NCBI RefSeq assembly: GCF_900090275.1
Contig: NZ_LT607755.1
Location: 4,960,001 to 5,024,000, forward strand
Origin: Micromonospora zamorensis
GTDB taxonomy: Bacteria > Actinomycetota > Actinomycetes > Mycobacteriales > Micromonosporaceae
Length of the DNA stretch: 64,000 nucleotides
Direction of reading: 5' to 3'
Within the stretch, counting starts at the first letter, position 1, and every line of letters starts with the position of its first letter. Both the position numbers and the translations under genes were made by a program. A model generated the notes under the pieces. The model saw nothing but the letters and a program-made list of their open reading frames with translations, made no database searches and was not told the origin of the DNA. Below, piece by piece: positions 1-8,086 of the stretch.

Positions 1-1
1 G

Positions 2-130
2 AACGGTCGCATGGATCTCGCCCAGCTCGCCATGGAGGCTGCGTCGCGTCCCCTCGTGCCGATCATGACGGATCGGCGGGAGTTGCTCGGCGAGGTGCTG
101 CCCAAGGAATGGCCGATCATCGACCTCTGA
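2..130 (+). CDS. C-terminal fragment of an unidentified protein
   Basis: The window opens inside a reading frame that runs for 42 residues and stops with TGA at 128-130. The visible tail ends in ...LPKEWPIIDL. GC3 is high and the frame is open from the window edge, so this looks like the genuine 3' end of a gene. I do not recognise the family from so short a piece. It runs in the same direction as otsA, with about 110 bp between its stop and the otsA promoter. Confidence 0.5.
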   Translation, partial: NGRMDLAQLAMEAASRPLVPIMTDRRELLGEVLPKEWPIIDL

Positions 131-227
131 CCCACGGCCTGTCGACAAGATCACCTCTAGGATTCGGTCGGACCGAGGCGGGTAGGAGACTCCGGCACGG
201 GGCACCAGACGCCGCAGCTACGCTCAG

Positions 228-233
228 TACGCT
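228..233 (+). promoter_or_regulatory. Candidate -10 element (TACGCT) for the otsA transcript
   Basis: TACGCT fits the actinobacterial TANNNT -10 and lies 7 nt upstream of the GTG at 241. That spacing would start the mRNA at the first base of a short upstream ORF. No convincing -35 was seen. Confidence 0.4.
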
Positions 234-240
234 CATCGCG

Positions 241-276
241 GTGGACCCGTCAGTACCCGGAGGTGGCCGATCGTGA
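241..276 (+). CDS. Possible 11-codon leaderless upstream ORF ahead of otsA
   Basis: GTG at 241 opens a frame encoding [11 protein letters not shown] and ends with TGA at 274-276. The stop overlaps the otsA GTG as GTGA. The otsA Shine-Dalgarno GGAGGT (259-264) lies inside this mini-ORF. The arrangement would allow translational coupling to otsA, but the peptide has no recognisable property. It may be a chance frame. Confidence 0.3.
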   Translation: MDPSVPGGGRS

Positions 277-1673
277 CCGTCCGAAGCTCCTTTGTCGTAG
301 TGGCGAACCGTCTGCCGGTCGACGAGGTGAGCACACCCGAGGGGCGGCAGTGGCGACGTAGCCCCGGTGGGCTGGTCACCGCGCTGCATCCCGTGCTCGC
401 CGAACACCAGGGCACCTGGGTCGGCTGGGCTGGTGGCACCGGCGCGGCTCCCGAGCCGTTCGACCTGGAGGGGATCCGGCTGCATCCGGTCCCGCTCAGC
501 GCCGAGGAGTTGGAGCGCTACTACGAGGGCCAGTCCAACGCGACGATCTGGCCGCTCTACCACGACGCGGTCGAGACGCCGGCCTACAAGCGCCGGTGGC
601 GGGAGGCGTACCGCCTGGTCAACGCGCGGTTCGCGGAGGCCGCGGCGGACGTCGCGGCCGAGGGCGCCACGGTCTGGGTGCAGGACTACCAGTTGCAGTT
701 GGTCCCGGCGATGCTCCGTGAGCTGCGTCCGGACCTGCGGATCGGGTTCTTCCTGCACATCCCGTTCCCGCCGATCGAGCTGTTCATGCAGATGCCCTTC
801 CGCACCGAGATCCTGCGCGGTCTGCTCGGCGCCGACCTGGTCGGTTTCCAGCAGCGGCTGGCGGCGCAGAACTTCGTCCGGCTGGCCCGGCACCTGCTCG
901 GGCTGCGCTACGAGGGGCAGATGATCCAGGTCGAAGGTCGGCAGGTGAAGGCGGGCGCCTTCCCCATCTCGATCGACACCCAGGAGATGGAGCGGATGGC
1001 CGCCGACCCGGCGATCCAGGCCCGGGCGAAGCAGATCCGTGCCGAGTTGGGCGACCCGAAGACGATAATCCTCGGCGTGGACCGGCTGGATTACACCAAG
1101 GGCATCGAGTTGCGACTCAAGGCTTTCCGCGAGCTCCTTGCTGACGGAAAGTTGACAGTTCCCGATGCGGTTATGGTGCAGGTGGCCACGCCCAGCCGAG
1201 AGCGCGTCGAGCACTACCAGGCACTACGGGTCAAGGTGGAGCGCGAGGTTGGTCGGATTAATGGCGAATTCGGCCGGGTCGGCGTGCCGGCGGTGCATTA
1301 CCTGCATCAGTCGTACAGTCGCAGTGAACTCGCCGCGATGTACGTCGCCGCAGATGTGATGATGGTGACACCGCTGCGAGACGGAATGAATCTGGTAGCC
1401 AAGGAGTACGTCGCGTCTCGCGCCGACCAGGGCGGCGCGCTCGTGCTCAGTGAATTCGCCGGCGCCGCAACGGAGCTGCGCCAGGCCTTTTTGTGTAACC
1501 CGCACGACCCGGACGCGGTCAAGGACGCCCTGCTCCGGGCAGTGCACGTGGAGAAAACCGAGGCACGCCGCCGGATGCGGACAATGCAACGTCACCTGCG
1601 TACCCACGACGTGGGCCACTGGGCCAAGTCTTTCCTCTCCGAGCTTGGAGTTTCCGAGGCGGAGGCCGAGTGA
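273..1673 (+). CDS. otsA: Trehalose-6-phosphate synthase
   Basis: GT20 glycosyltransferase that transfers glucose from a nucleotide-sugar to glucose-6-phosphate, the first step of OtsA/OtsB trehalose synthesis in the cytosol. The 466-residue length is typical. Visible family signatures are the N-terminal VVVANRLPV, the HIPFPP segment near residue 167, [11 protein letters not shown] near residue 268, and the C-terminal [10 protein letters not shown] donor-binding region. The GTG start at 273 has GGAGGT 8 nt upstream. Its stop overlaps the GTG of the next gene by 4 bp, so synthesis and dephosphorylation of trehalose-6-P are likely translated in concert. Confidence 0.96.
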   Translation: MTVRSSFVVVANRLPVDEVSTPEGRQWRRSPGGLVTALHPVLAEHQGTWVGWAGGTGAAPEPFDLEGIRLHPVPLSAEELERYYEGQSNATIWPLYHDAVETPAYKRRWREAYRLVNARFAEAAADVAAEGATVWVQDYQLQLVPAMLRELRPDLRIGFFLHIPFPPIELFMQMPFRTEILRGLLGADLVGFQQRLAAQNFVRLARHLLGLRYEGQMIQVEGRQVKAGAFPISIDTQEMERMAADPAIQARAKQIRAELGDPKTIILGVDRLDYTKGIELRLKAFRELLADGKLTVPDAVMVQVATPSRERVEHYQALRVKVEREVGRINGEFGRVGVPAVHYLHQSYSRSELAAMYVAADVMMVTPLRDGMNLVAKEYVASRADQGGALVLSEFAGAATELRQAFLCNPHDPDAVKDALLRAVHVEKTEARRRMRTMQRHLRTHDVGHWAKSFLSELGVSEAEAE

Positions 1674-4279
1674 ACACGACCGTCAACGATGGAGCGGCGA
1701 TGGCCACCGGGGTGATGGACCCCGAGCTGCGCTCCGCCATCGGCCGGATCGCCCGGGTTCCCCAGCTCCTGGTCGCCTGCGACTATGACGGCACACTGGC
1801 GCCGATCGTGGAGGACCCGAGCACGGCCGTCCCGCTGCCCGAGTCGGTCGCCGCGGTCCGCGCGCTCGCCGCGCTGCCGCAGACCACAGTGGCGGTCGTC
1901 TCCGGCCGGGCGCTGCGCGACCTGGCCGCGCTGTCCCGACTGCCCAGCGAGGTGCACCTCGTCGGCAGCCACGGCTCCGAGTTCGACATCGGCTTCGTCG
2001 AGCGACTCTCCCCCGAGCTGGTCGCGGTGCGTCAAAAGGTGCGCAACGCGCTGCGTGACATCGCCTCCGCGCACCCGGGCATCCGGCTGGAACGCAAGCC
2101 GGCCAGCGTCGCCGTGCACACCCGAGGGGTCGACCCGGAGGTCGCCGCAGCCGCCATCGAGGCGGTCCGCAACGGCCCGGCGACCTTCGACGGCGTCACC
2201 GTGACCCAGGGCAAGGAGGTCATCGAGCTCTCCGTCGTGGCCACCCACAAGGGCACCGCACTCGACCAGTTGCGGACCCAGCTCGCCTCCAGCGCGGTGC
2301 TGTTCATCGGTGACGACATCACCGACGAGAACGGGTTCGCGCACCTGCACGGTCCCGACCTCGGCATCAAGATCGGCCCCGGGGACACCCAGGCCAGCTA
2401 CCGGGTCGCCGACCCGCTGGAGGCCGCCCGCGCGCTGGCGCTGCTGCTGGAGACCCGTCGACACTGGCTGTTCGGCGAGCGGGCGGTGCCGATCGAGCGG
2501 CACTCCATGCTGGCCAACGGTCGTACCGTCGCTCTGCTCACCCCCGAAGCCAAGGTGAGCTGGCTCTGCCACCCCAAGCCGGACTCGGCGGCGATCTTCG
2601 CCGACCTGGTGGGTGGCAGCCCGGCCGGTCACTTCAGCGTCGCCCCGGAACGCGGCGGCATCCCGCTGGGTCAGCGCTACCGCTCCGGCACGATGACAGT
2701 GGAGACCCGGTGGTCCGGGCTCACCGTCACCGACTGGCTGGACAAGCCGGCCCGGGAGACCACTCCGGATGACAGCCCCGCGGTCATCACCGGCGACTCG
2801 ACCCTGATCCGGGTGCTCACCGGCAGCGGCAAGGCCCGGGTGGAGTTCGCGCCGAGGCCCGAGTTCGGTCAGGTCGCCGTGCAGTTGCAGCCGATCGGCG
2901 ACGGCCTGCTGGTGCTCGGCTCCAACGAGCCGGTCGCGCTCTACGCCCCTGGCGTGGAGTGGGAGGTCGGCAACGACGGCGGGTACGAGACCGCCAAAGC
3001 GATCGTCGACCTCTCCGCCGCTGGCGGGCAGGTCGTGCTGGAGTTGCGCTTCGGCACGCACAGCCTTGAGCACCACCGGGTGCCGATCCACGAGCGGCAG
3101 GCCGCCGCCGAGCAGCCGTGGAAGGACTGGGTGGCCTCACTTCGGCTGCCGTCCACCAGTCGCGACCTGGTCGCCCGCAGCGCGCTCACCCTCCGTGGGC
3201 TCTGCCACGAGGCCACCGGCTCGATCCTGGCCGCAGCGACCACCTCGCTCCCCGAAGAGCTGGGCGGCGTCCGCAACTGGGACTACCGCTACTGCTGGCT
3301 GCGCGACGCGGCGCTGACCGCCCGCGCGCTGGTCGACCTCGGTTCCATCGAGGAAGCCGAGGCACTGCTGCGCTGGGTGGACGGCTGCATCGAGCGCACC
3401 GGCGGCCACCCGGAACGCCTGCACCCGCTCTACACCATCGACGGGTACGAGCTGGGCGCCGAAGCGGTCATCGACACGCTGCCCGGCTACGCCGGCTCCC
3501 GGCCGGTCCGCGTCGGCAACCTCGCCAACCACCAGTTGCAGCTGGACGTCTTCGGCCCGATCGCCGACCTGATCGCGGCCGTCGCCGACGCGCGCGGCTC
3601 GGTCCGCGACGACGAGTGGCGGGTCCTGGAGAACATGGTCGAGGCGGTTCGTCGCCGCTGGCACGAGCCCGACCACGGCATCTGGGAAGCCCGGCTGCCA
3701 CCACGGCACCACGTGTTCTCCAAGGTGATGTGCTGGATGACAGTGGACCGCGCCCTGCACGTGATGCGGGAGCACGGCGGCGAGGACCGGCCCGAGTGGA
3801 AGGACCTGCGCGACCGGATCGGCTCCAACGTGCTGGAGCACGGCTGGCACGCCGACGTCGAGGCGTACAGCGTCGCGTACGGCGACGAGGACATGGACGC
3901 CTCGTCGCTCTGGATCGGGCTCTCCGGCCTGCTTGCCGGTGACGACCCGCGCTTCCTGTCCACCGTCCTGCGCATCGAGGCGGATCTGCGCAGCGGCCCG
4001 GTCGTCTACCGCTACCACTGGGACGACGGCCTGCCCGGCCGTGAGGGCGGTTTCCACATCTGCACGGCGTGGCTGATCGAGGCGTACCTGCGCACCGGTC
4101 GCCGCACCGACGCCGAGGAGCTGTTCGCGCAGATGGTGCTCACCGCCGGGCCGACCGGGCTGCTCCCCGAGCAGTACGACCCGCTCGCCGAGCGCGGCCT
4201 GGGCAACCACCCGCAGGCGTACAGCCACCTCGGGCTGATCCGCTGCGCGCTGCTGCTCGACAACATGCTCAAGCAGTAG
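1670..4279 (+). CDS. otsB: Trehalose-6-phosphate phosphatase fused to a GH15 glycoside hydrolase
   Basis: An 869-residue two-domain protein. Residues about 20-260 are an OtsB-type HAD phosphatase with the DYDGT catalytic motif near residue 38 and GDDITDE near 213. Residues about 285-869 are a GH15 domain with [11 protein letters not shown] near 537, the GIWEAR segment carrying the likely catalytic acid near 670, and LLPEQYDP carrying the likely base near 833. The phosphatase releases trehalose from trehalose-6-P. GH15 includes glucoamylases and mycobacterial trehalases, so the second domain could act on trehalose or another glucoside; which one is inference. It starts with GTG overlapping the otsA stop and ends just before a strong palindromic terminator. 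Confidence 0.93.
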   Translation: MNTTVNDGAAMATGVMDPELRSAIGRIARVPQLLVACDYDGTLAPIVEDPSTAVPLPESVAAVRALAALPQTTVAVVSGRALRDLAALSRLPSEVHLVGSHGSEFDIGFVERLSPELVAVRQKVRNALRDIASAHPGIRLERKPASVAVHTRGVDPEVAAAAIEAVRNGPATFDGVTVTQGKEVIELSVVATHKGTALDQLRTQLASSAVLFIGDDITDENGFAHLHGPDLGIKIGPGDTQASYRVADPLEAARALALLLETRRHWLFGERAVPIERHSMLANGRTVALLTPEAKVSWLCHPKPDSAAIFADLVGGSPAGHFSVAPERGGIPLGQRYRSGTMTVETRWSGLTVTDWLDKPARETTPDDSPAVITGDSTLIRVLTGSGKARVEFAPRPEFGQVAVQLQPIGDGLLVLGSNEPVALYAPGVEWEVGNDGGYETAKAIVDLSAAGGQVVLELRFGTHSLEHHRVPIHERQAAAEQPWKDWVASLRLPSTSRDLVARSALTLRGLCHEATGSILAAATTSLPEELGGVRNWDYRYCWLRDAALTARALVDLGSIEEAEALLRWVDGCIERTGGHPERLHPLYTIDGYELGAEAVIDTLPGYAGSRPVRVGNLANHQLQLDVFGPIADLIAAVADARGSVRDDEWRVLENMVEAVRRRWHEPDHGIWEARLPPRHHVFSKVMCWMTVDRALHVMREHGGEDRPEWKDLRDRIGSNVLEHGWHADVEAYSVAYGDEDMDASSLWIGLSGLLAGDDPRFLSTVLRIEADLRSGPVVYRYHWDDGLPGREGGFHICTAWLIEAYLRTGRRTDAEELFAQMVLTAGPTGLLPEQYDPLAERGLGNHPQAYSHLGLIRCALLLDNMLKQ

Positions 4280-4294
4280 TTCGACAGCACGTAG

Positions 4295-4326
4295 GACGGG
4301 CCGGAGCGCTAGCGCTCCGGCCCGTC
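4295..4326 (+). terminator. Perfect 32-bp palindromic terminator after otsB
   Basis: Two 16-bp arms (4295-4310 and 4311-4326) are perfectly complementary with no spacer; an RNA hairpin would have a small loop at the centre. It starts 16 bp after the otsB stop and lacks a U-run, as is common in high-GC actinomycetes. Confidence 0.8.
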
Positions 4327-4358
4327 GCACTATCCGGGACGCGCAGTCCAGGCCTCTG

Positions 4359-4434
4359 GTCGATCATGCAGTTATGGTGTCCAGTTTCGAGCCATAACGG
4401 CTGCTTTGTCACCCACCACAACTCCATGATCGAC
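4359..4434. repeat. Intergenic inverted repeat, GATC element A
   Basis: A 21-bp left arm (4359-4379) beginning GTCGATCATG is the reverse complement of the right arm (4414-4434) with two mismatches, across a 34-bp spacer. A smaller inverted repeat, GTTATGG (4371-4377) with CCATAAC (4392-4398), lies inside. The right arm is the exact reverse complement of the left arm of element B at 20232-20252. A G-rich tract (about 4439-4462) follows. It sits between convergent gene ends (otsB and cysG). Confidence 0.75.
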
Positions 4435-4479
4435 GGAGTGGAGGTGGAGGGCGGAGGGCGGGGAGCTCGCAGCCCGGGC

Positions 4480-5709
4480 TCATCCGTCGAGGGCGCCCAC
4501 CACGTCGCCCACCACGACTATGGCGGGCGGACGGATGTCGGCGGCGAGCGCGTCGGCGGCCACCGCGTCGAGCGTCGACCGCAGCACCCGCTGGGCGCCC
4601 GTCGTGGCCTCCTGGACGACGGCGGCCGGCGTCTGTGGCGACCGGCCGTGCGCGATCAGGGTGGCCGTGATGGCGGCGAGGTTCTTCAGCCCCATCAGGA
4701 TCACCAGGGTGCCGCGCAGACCCGCGAGGGCTTCCCAGCGCACCAGGGAAGCTGGCGAGTCGGGCGCCAGGTGCCCGGAGACCACTGTGAACTCGTGCGC
4801 CACCCCACGATGGGTGACCGGGATGCCGGCCGCGGCCGGCGCGGCGATCGAGCTGGTCACCCCCGGCACGACGGTCACCGGCACGCCGGCCTCCGCGCAC
4901 GCCAGCAGTTCCTCGCCGCCCCGCCCGAAGACGTACGGGTCACCGCCCTTGAGCCGCACCACGAAGGCGCCGGCCAGGGCGCGGTCCACCAGGATCTGAT
5001 TGATCTCCTCCTGCGCCCGGGACGGGCCGTAGGGGATCTTCGAGGCGTCCACCAGCTCGACGTCGGGGCGCAACTCGTCGAGGAGCAGCCCCGGCACCAG
5101 GCGGTCGGCGACCACCACGTCCGCCTCGGTGAGCAACCGCCAGCCCTTCACGGTGATCAGCTCCGGGTCCCCCGGCCCTGCCCCGACCAGCGCCACCCGC
5201 CCGGCGGTCGTCCCGGTGGAAGCGTCGGAACGGCCGGCGATCCCGTCCGGTGCCAGGCGGACCGCCAGGAGGTCACGGATCGCGTCGCGGACCGTCATCG
5301 CCCGGCGCGGGTCACCGCCGCCGAGCACCGCGACGGTGACCGGGCCGTGCCGGGTCACCGCCGGGGTCCAGGCGGTGGCGGCCGTGCGGTCGTCGGCCCG
5401 GACGCAGAAGATCCGCCGCTCGGCGGCGACGGCGCTCACCGAGGCCGCCGCCAGCGGGTCGTCGATCGCGACCTGGACCAGCCACGCGCCGTCCAGGTCC
5501 TCGGGCACGAACCGGCGCGGCACCCAGTGCAACCGTCCCGCGTCGACCCGGGCGCGCAACGCCGGGGTCAGCTCCGGGGCCACCAGCAGGACGTCCGCAC
5601 CGGCGTCCAGCAGCGCGGGCACGCGCCGGGTGGCGACCGCGCCACCGCCCACCACGACCACCCGCCGCCCGTCGAGCCGCAGACCCAGGGGGTACGGATT
5701 GGAGGTCAC
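4480..5709 (-). CDS. cysG/cobA: Siroheme synthase / uroporphyrinogen-III C-methyltransferase
   Basis: A 409-residue fusion. The N-terminal third is a precorrin-2 dehydrogenase-type Rossmann domain (VVVGGGAVATRR near residue 17). The C-terminal two thirds are SUMT, with VALVGAGPGDPELIT near residue 174 and VVRLKGGDPYVFGRGGEE near 250. It methylates uroporphyrinogen III at C2 and C7 to precorrin-2, feeding both cobalamin and siroheme. It lies 40 bp downstream of cobT on the same strand and is probably the last gene of a cobC-cobT-cysG unit. The ATG at 5709 is the natural start at the dehydrogenase domain. Confidence 0.93.
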   Translation of the reverse strand: MTSNPYPLGLRLDGRRVVVVGGGAVATRRVPALLDAGADVLLVAPELTPALRARVDAGRLHWVPRRFVPEDLDGAWLVQVAIDDPLAAASVSAVAAERRIFCVRADDRTAATAWTPAVTRHGPVTVAVLGGGDPRRAMTVRDAIRDLLAVRLAPDGIAGRSDASTGTTAGRVALVGAGPGDPELITVKGWRLLTEADVVVADRLVPGLLLDELRPDVELVDASKIPYGPSRAQEEINQILVDRALAGAFVVRLKGGDPYVFGRGGEELLACAEAGVPVTVVPGVTSSIAAPAAAGIPVTHRGVAHEFTVVSGHLAPDSPASLVRWEALAGLRGTLVILMGLKNLAAITATLIAHGRSPQTPAAVVQEATTGAQRVLRSTLDAVAADALAADIRPPAIVVVGDVVGALDG

Positions 5710-5749
5710 GCCGCACCACCGGGGCGGGCGACTCGCTCGCTGCGTGTGG

Positions 5750-6883
5750 TCACTTCTCGGCCACGCCGGCGGAGTCGAAGGTGGCTACCTCGTGCAGCAC
5801 CCGGACGGCACCGGTGACCACGGGCAACGCCAGCAGCGCGCCGGTGCCCTCGCCGAGGCGCAGCCCCAGGTCGATCAGCGGGTCGAGGCCGAGGTGTCGC
5901 AGTGCCACAGTGGCGCCCGGCTCGGCCGAACGGTGACCGGCGACCATGGCACCGACCGCCGCCGGGGCGAACGCGGCGGCGGCCAGCGCGGCCGAGACCG
6001 CGATCACGCCGTCCAGCAGCACCGGCGTACGGCGGGCCGCGGCACCCAGGATCAGCCCGGCCAGCGCGGCGTGCTCCAGGCCACCGACGGCGGCCAGCAC
6101 ACCCAGCGGGTCGGCCGGGTCGGGCGAGTGCCGGGCCAAGGCGGAGCGCACCACGGCGACCTTGTGGGCGTACGTCGGGTCGTCGATCCCGGTGCCCCTG
6201 CCGGTGGCGTCGAGCGGGTCGGCACCGGTGAACGCGGCGATCAGCGCGGCGGCCGGGGTGGTGTTGCCGATGCCCATGTCACCGGTGAGCAGGATGCCGG
6301 CCCCGGCGTCGATCAGCTCGTCGGCGATCCGGATGCCGGTCTGCACCGCAGCCAGCGCCTCGTCCCGGGTCAGCGCGGCGGTCACCGTGAAGTCGCGGGT
6401 GCCCCGGCGGACGGACGCGACAACCAGTCGGGGCACCGCCGGGTCGAGCACCGCCGGATCGGACCCAGCCGGATCGGGCCCAGCCGGATCGGGCCCAGCC
6501 GGATCGGCGATCGGTCCGGTGGGCAGCGGGGTGGCCACACCGACGTCGACAACGGTGACCGACGCGCCGGCCTGCCGGGCGAACGCGTTGACCACCGCCC
6601 CGCCGGCCAGGAAGTTGCCGATCATCTGCCCGGTGACCTCCTGCGGCCACGGGCTGACCCCCTGGGCGTGCACCCCGTGGTCGCCGGCGAAGATCGCCAC
6701 GGCGGCCGGCTCGGGCAGCGGCGGTGGGCAGGCCCCGGCCAGCCCGGCGAGGCGTACCGAAAGTTCTTCCAGAGCCCCCAGCGAGCCCGCCGGCTTGGTC
6801 AGCCGGCCGTGCAGCTCGCGGGCGGCGGCCATGGCCGCTTCGTCCGCCGCCCGGATCGCCGCGATCGTGGTCTCCAGCATCAT
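5750..6883 (-). CDS. cobT: Nicotinate-nucleotide--dimethylbenzimidazole phosphoribosyltransferase
   Basis: CobT activates the lower-ligand base of cobalamin to alpha-ribazole-5'-phosphate. At 377 residues it is near family length. Recognisable segments include KPAGSLGALEELSVRLAGL near the N-terminus, FAGDHGV, TGDMGIGNTTPAAAL, and the C-terminal LRLGEGTGA that carries the usual catalytic glutamate. The start ATG overlaps the cobC stop (ATGA). A Pro/Ala/Asp-rich insertion of about 18 residues, encoded by a 15-bp tandem repeat, sits near residues 126-143 between conserved blocks. It is probably a surface loop. Confidence 0.93.
   Translation of the reverse strand: MMLETTIAAIRAADEAAMAAARELHGRLTKPAGSLGALEELSVRLAGLAGACPPPLPEPAAVAIFAGDHGVHAQGVSPWPQEVTGQMIGNFLAGGAVVNAFARQAGASVTVVDVGVATPLPTGPIADPAGPDPAGPDPAGSDPAVLDPAVPRLVVASVRRGTRDFTVTAALTRDEALAAVQTGIRIADELIDAGAGILLTGDMGIGNTTPAAALIAAFTGADPLDATGRGTGIDDPTYAHKVAVVRSALARHSPDPADPLGVLAAVGGLEHAALAGLILGAAARRTPVLLDGVIAVSAALAAAAFAPAAVGAMVAGHRSAEPGATVALRHLGLDPLIDLGLRLGEGTGALLALPVVTGAVRVLHEVATFDSAGVAEK
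6454..6508. repeat. 15-bp in-frame tandem repeat inside cobT
   Basis: Three copies of a CCGGATCGGGCCCAG-type unit begin at 6454, 6469 and 6484 (the first has one mismatch), followed by a partial fourth from 6499. The unit length is a multiple of three, so copy-number change would lengthen or shorten a DPAGP loop without breaking the frame. Confidence 0.85.
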
Positions 6884-7965
6884 GCCTCCATGGTCTCGCG
6901 CAGCACCTCGATGAACGCGTCGGTGGTGTTACGGTCGCGCACCGCCACCCGCAGCCAGTCCGGGCCGAGGCCGGGAAACGTGTCGCCTCGGCGTACCGCC
7001 CAGCCCCGCTCCCGCAGCGCGGCTCGGATCGCGCTCGCGCCCGGCAGGTGCAGCAGGACGAACGCGCTGGCGGGGCGGCCGACGACGCGTACACCGGGCA
7101 GGTCTTCCAGACGGGCGACCAGGTGGTCGCGGTCGGCGGCGAGATCGGCGGCGATCGCGCGTTCGGCCTGCACCGCGACGGCGGTGGCGCAGGCGGACGC
7201 GGCGGCCAACGCGGGTGTGGAGACGGCCCAGAGCGGCTGGACGGCGGCCAGCCGGGTCAGCAGCTCCGGAGCGCCGAGCAGGTAGCCGATCCGGAGACCG
7301 GCCAGGCCCCAGGTCTTGGTGAGGCTGCGCAGGACGAGCAGCCCCGGAAGGTCGCGCCGCTCGGCCAGCGACTCCGGTTCGCCGGGATGGCCGGGGGCGA
7401 TGGTGGTGTCGGCGAACGCCTCGTCGACCACCAGCACCCGGCCGGGGCGGGCCAGCGTGGCCAGCGTCTGCGCCGGGTGCAGCACCGAGGTGGGGTTCGT
7501 CGGGTTGCCGATCATCACCAGGTCGGCGTCGGCGGGCACCAGGGACGGGTCGAGCCGGAAGTCGTCGGCGGGGTCCAGCAGCACCCGCTCGACCGGGTGC
7601 CCGGCGGCCCGCAGCGCCGCCTCCGGCTCGGTGAACTGGGGGTGCACCACCACCGGTCGGCGCACCCCGCGCAGCGCCTGGGCGATCAGCACGAAGCCCT
7701 CGGCCGCGCCTGCGGTGAGCAGCACCTCGTTCGGGTGACGGCGGTGTCGGGCGGCGACCGCCGCCCGGGCCGCCGTCGGGTCCGGATAGCGCGCCAGGTC
7801 GGTCAGGGTCGCGGCGATCGGGCCGGCCAGCCAGGCGGGAGGCGCTGCCTGGCGGACGTTGACGGCGAGGTCGATCAGGCCTTCGGTCGCCTCCGCGTCG
7901 CCGTGGTGCGCGAGGTCCGGCTCGGCCCCGGCGGTCGGGACCATCCCACTCGGCTGATCAGACAT
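6880..7965 (-). CDS. cobC: Threonine-phosphate decarboxylase-type PLP enzyme of cobalamin synthesis
   Basis: A fold-type I PLP aminotransferase-like protein. CobC-type enzymes make (R)-1-amino-2-propanol phosphate, the linker that CobD attaches. Visible motifs are NPTNPTSVLHP for substrate/PLP binding, VVDEAFAD with the PLP-pyridine Asp, and SLTKTWGLAGLRIGYLLG with the Schiff-base lysine. I place the start at ATG 7965 (MSDQPSGM), giving 361 residues. The frame is open further upstream, but that part is low-complexity and overlaps the divergent PBP gene. The cobT start overlaps its stop. Actinobacterial members are often annotated simply as CobC-like, so exact specificity is less certain than the family. 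Confidence 0.85.
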   Translation of the reverse strand: MSDQPSGMVPTAGAEPDLAHHGDAEATEGLIDLAVNVRQAAPPAWLAGPIAATLTDLARYPDPTAARAAVAARHRRHPNEVLLTAGAAEGFVLIAQALRGVRRPVVVHPQFTEPEAALRAAGHPVERVLLDPADDFRLDPSLVPADADLVMIGNPTNPTSVLHPAQTLATLARPGRVLVVDEAFADTTIAPGHPGEPESLAERRDLPGLLVLRSLTKTWGLAGLRIGYLLGAPELLTRLAAVQPLWAVSTPALAAASACATAVAVQAERAIAADLAADRDHLVARLEDLPGVRVVGRPASAFVLLHLPGASAIRAALRERGWAVRRGDTFPGLGPDWLRVAVRDRNTTDAFIEVLRETMEA

Positions 7966-8074
7966 GTCCGCGATCCTGCCGGGAAGGTGGCCGGTGGGAC
8001 AGTCGATCTCGGCGTAAGCCACGTCACCACCCGCCGGTTTAAGAGTTCTTCTCAGGTACGAATCGGAAATGTCA

Positions 8075-8080
8075 TAACTT
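8075..8080 (+). promoter_or_regulatory. Candidate -10 (TAACTT) for a leaderless PBP mRNA
   Basis: TAACTT followed by 6 nt and the GTG at 8087 matches the TANNNT-N6-start arrangement seen before several genes in this window. No Shine-Dalgarno is visible ahead of this GTG. Confidence 0.4.
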
Positions 8081-8086
8081 GGCCAT

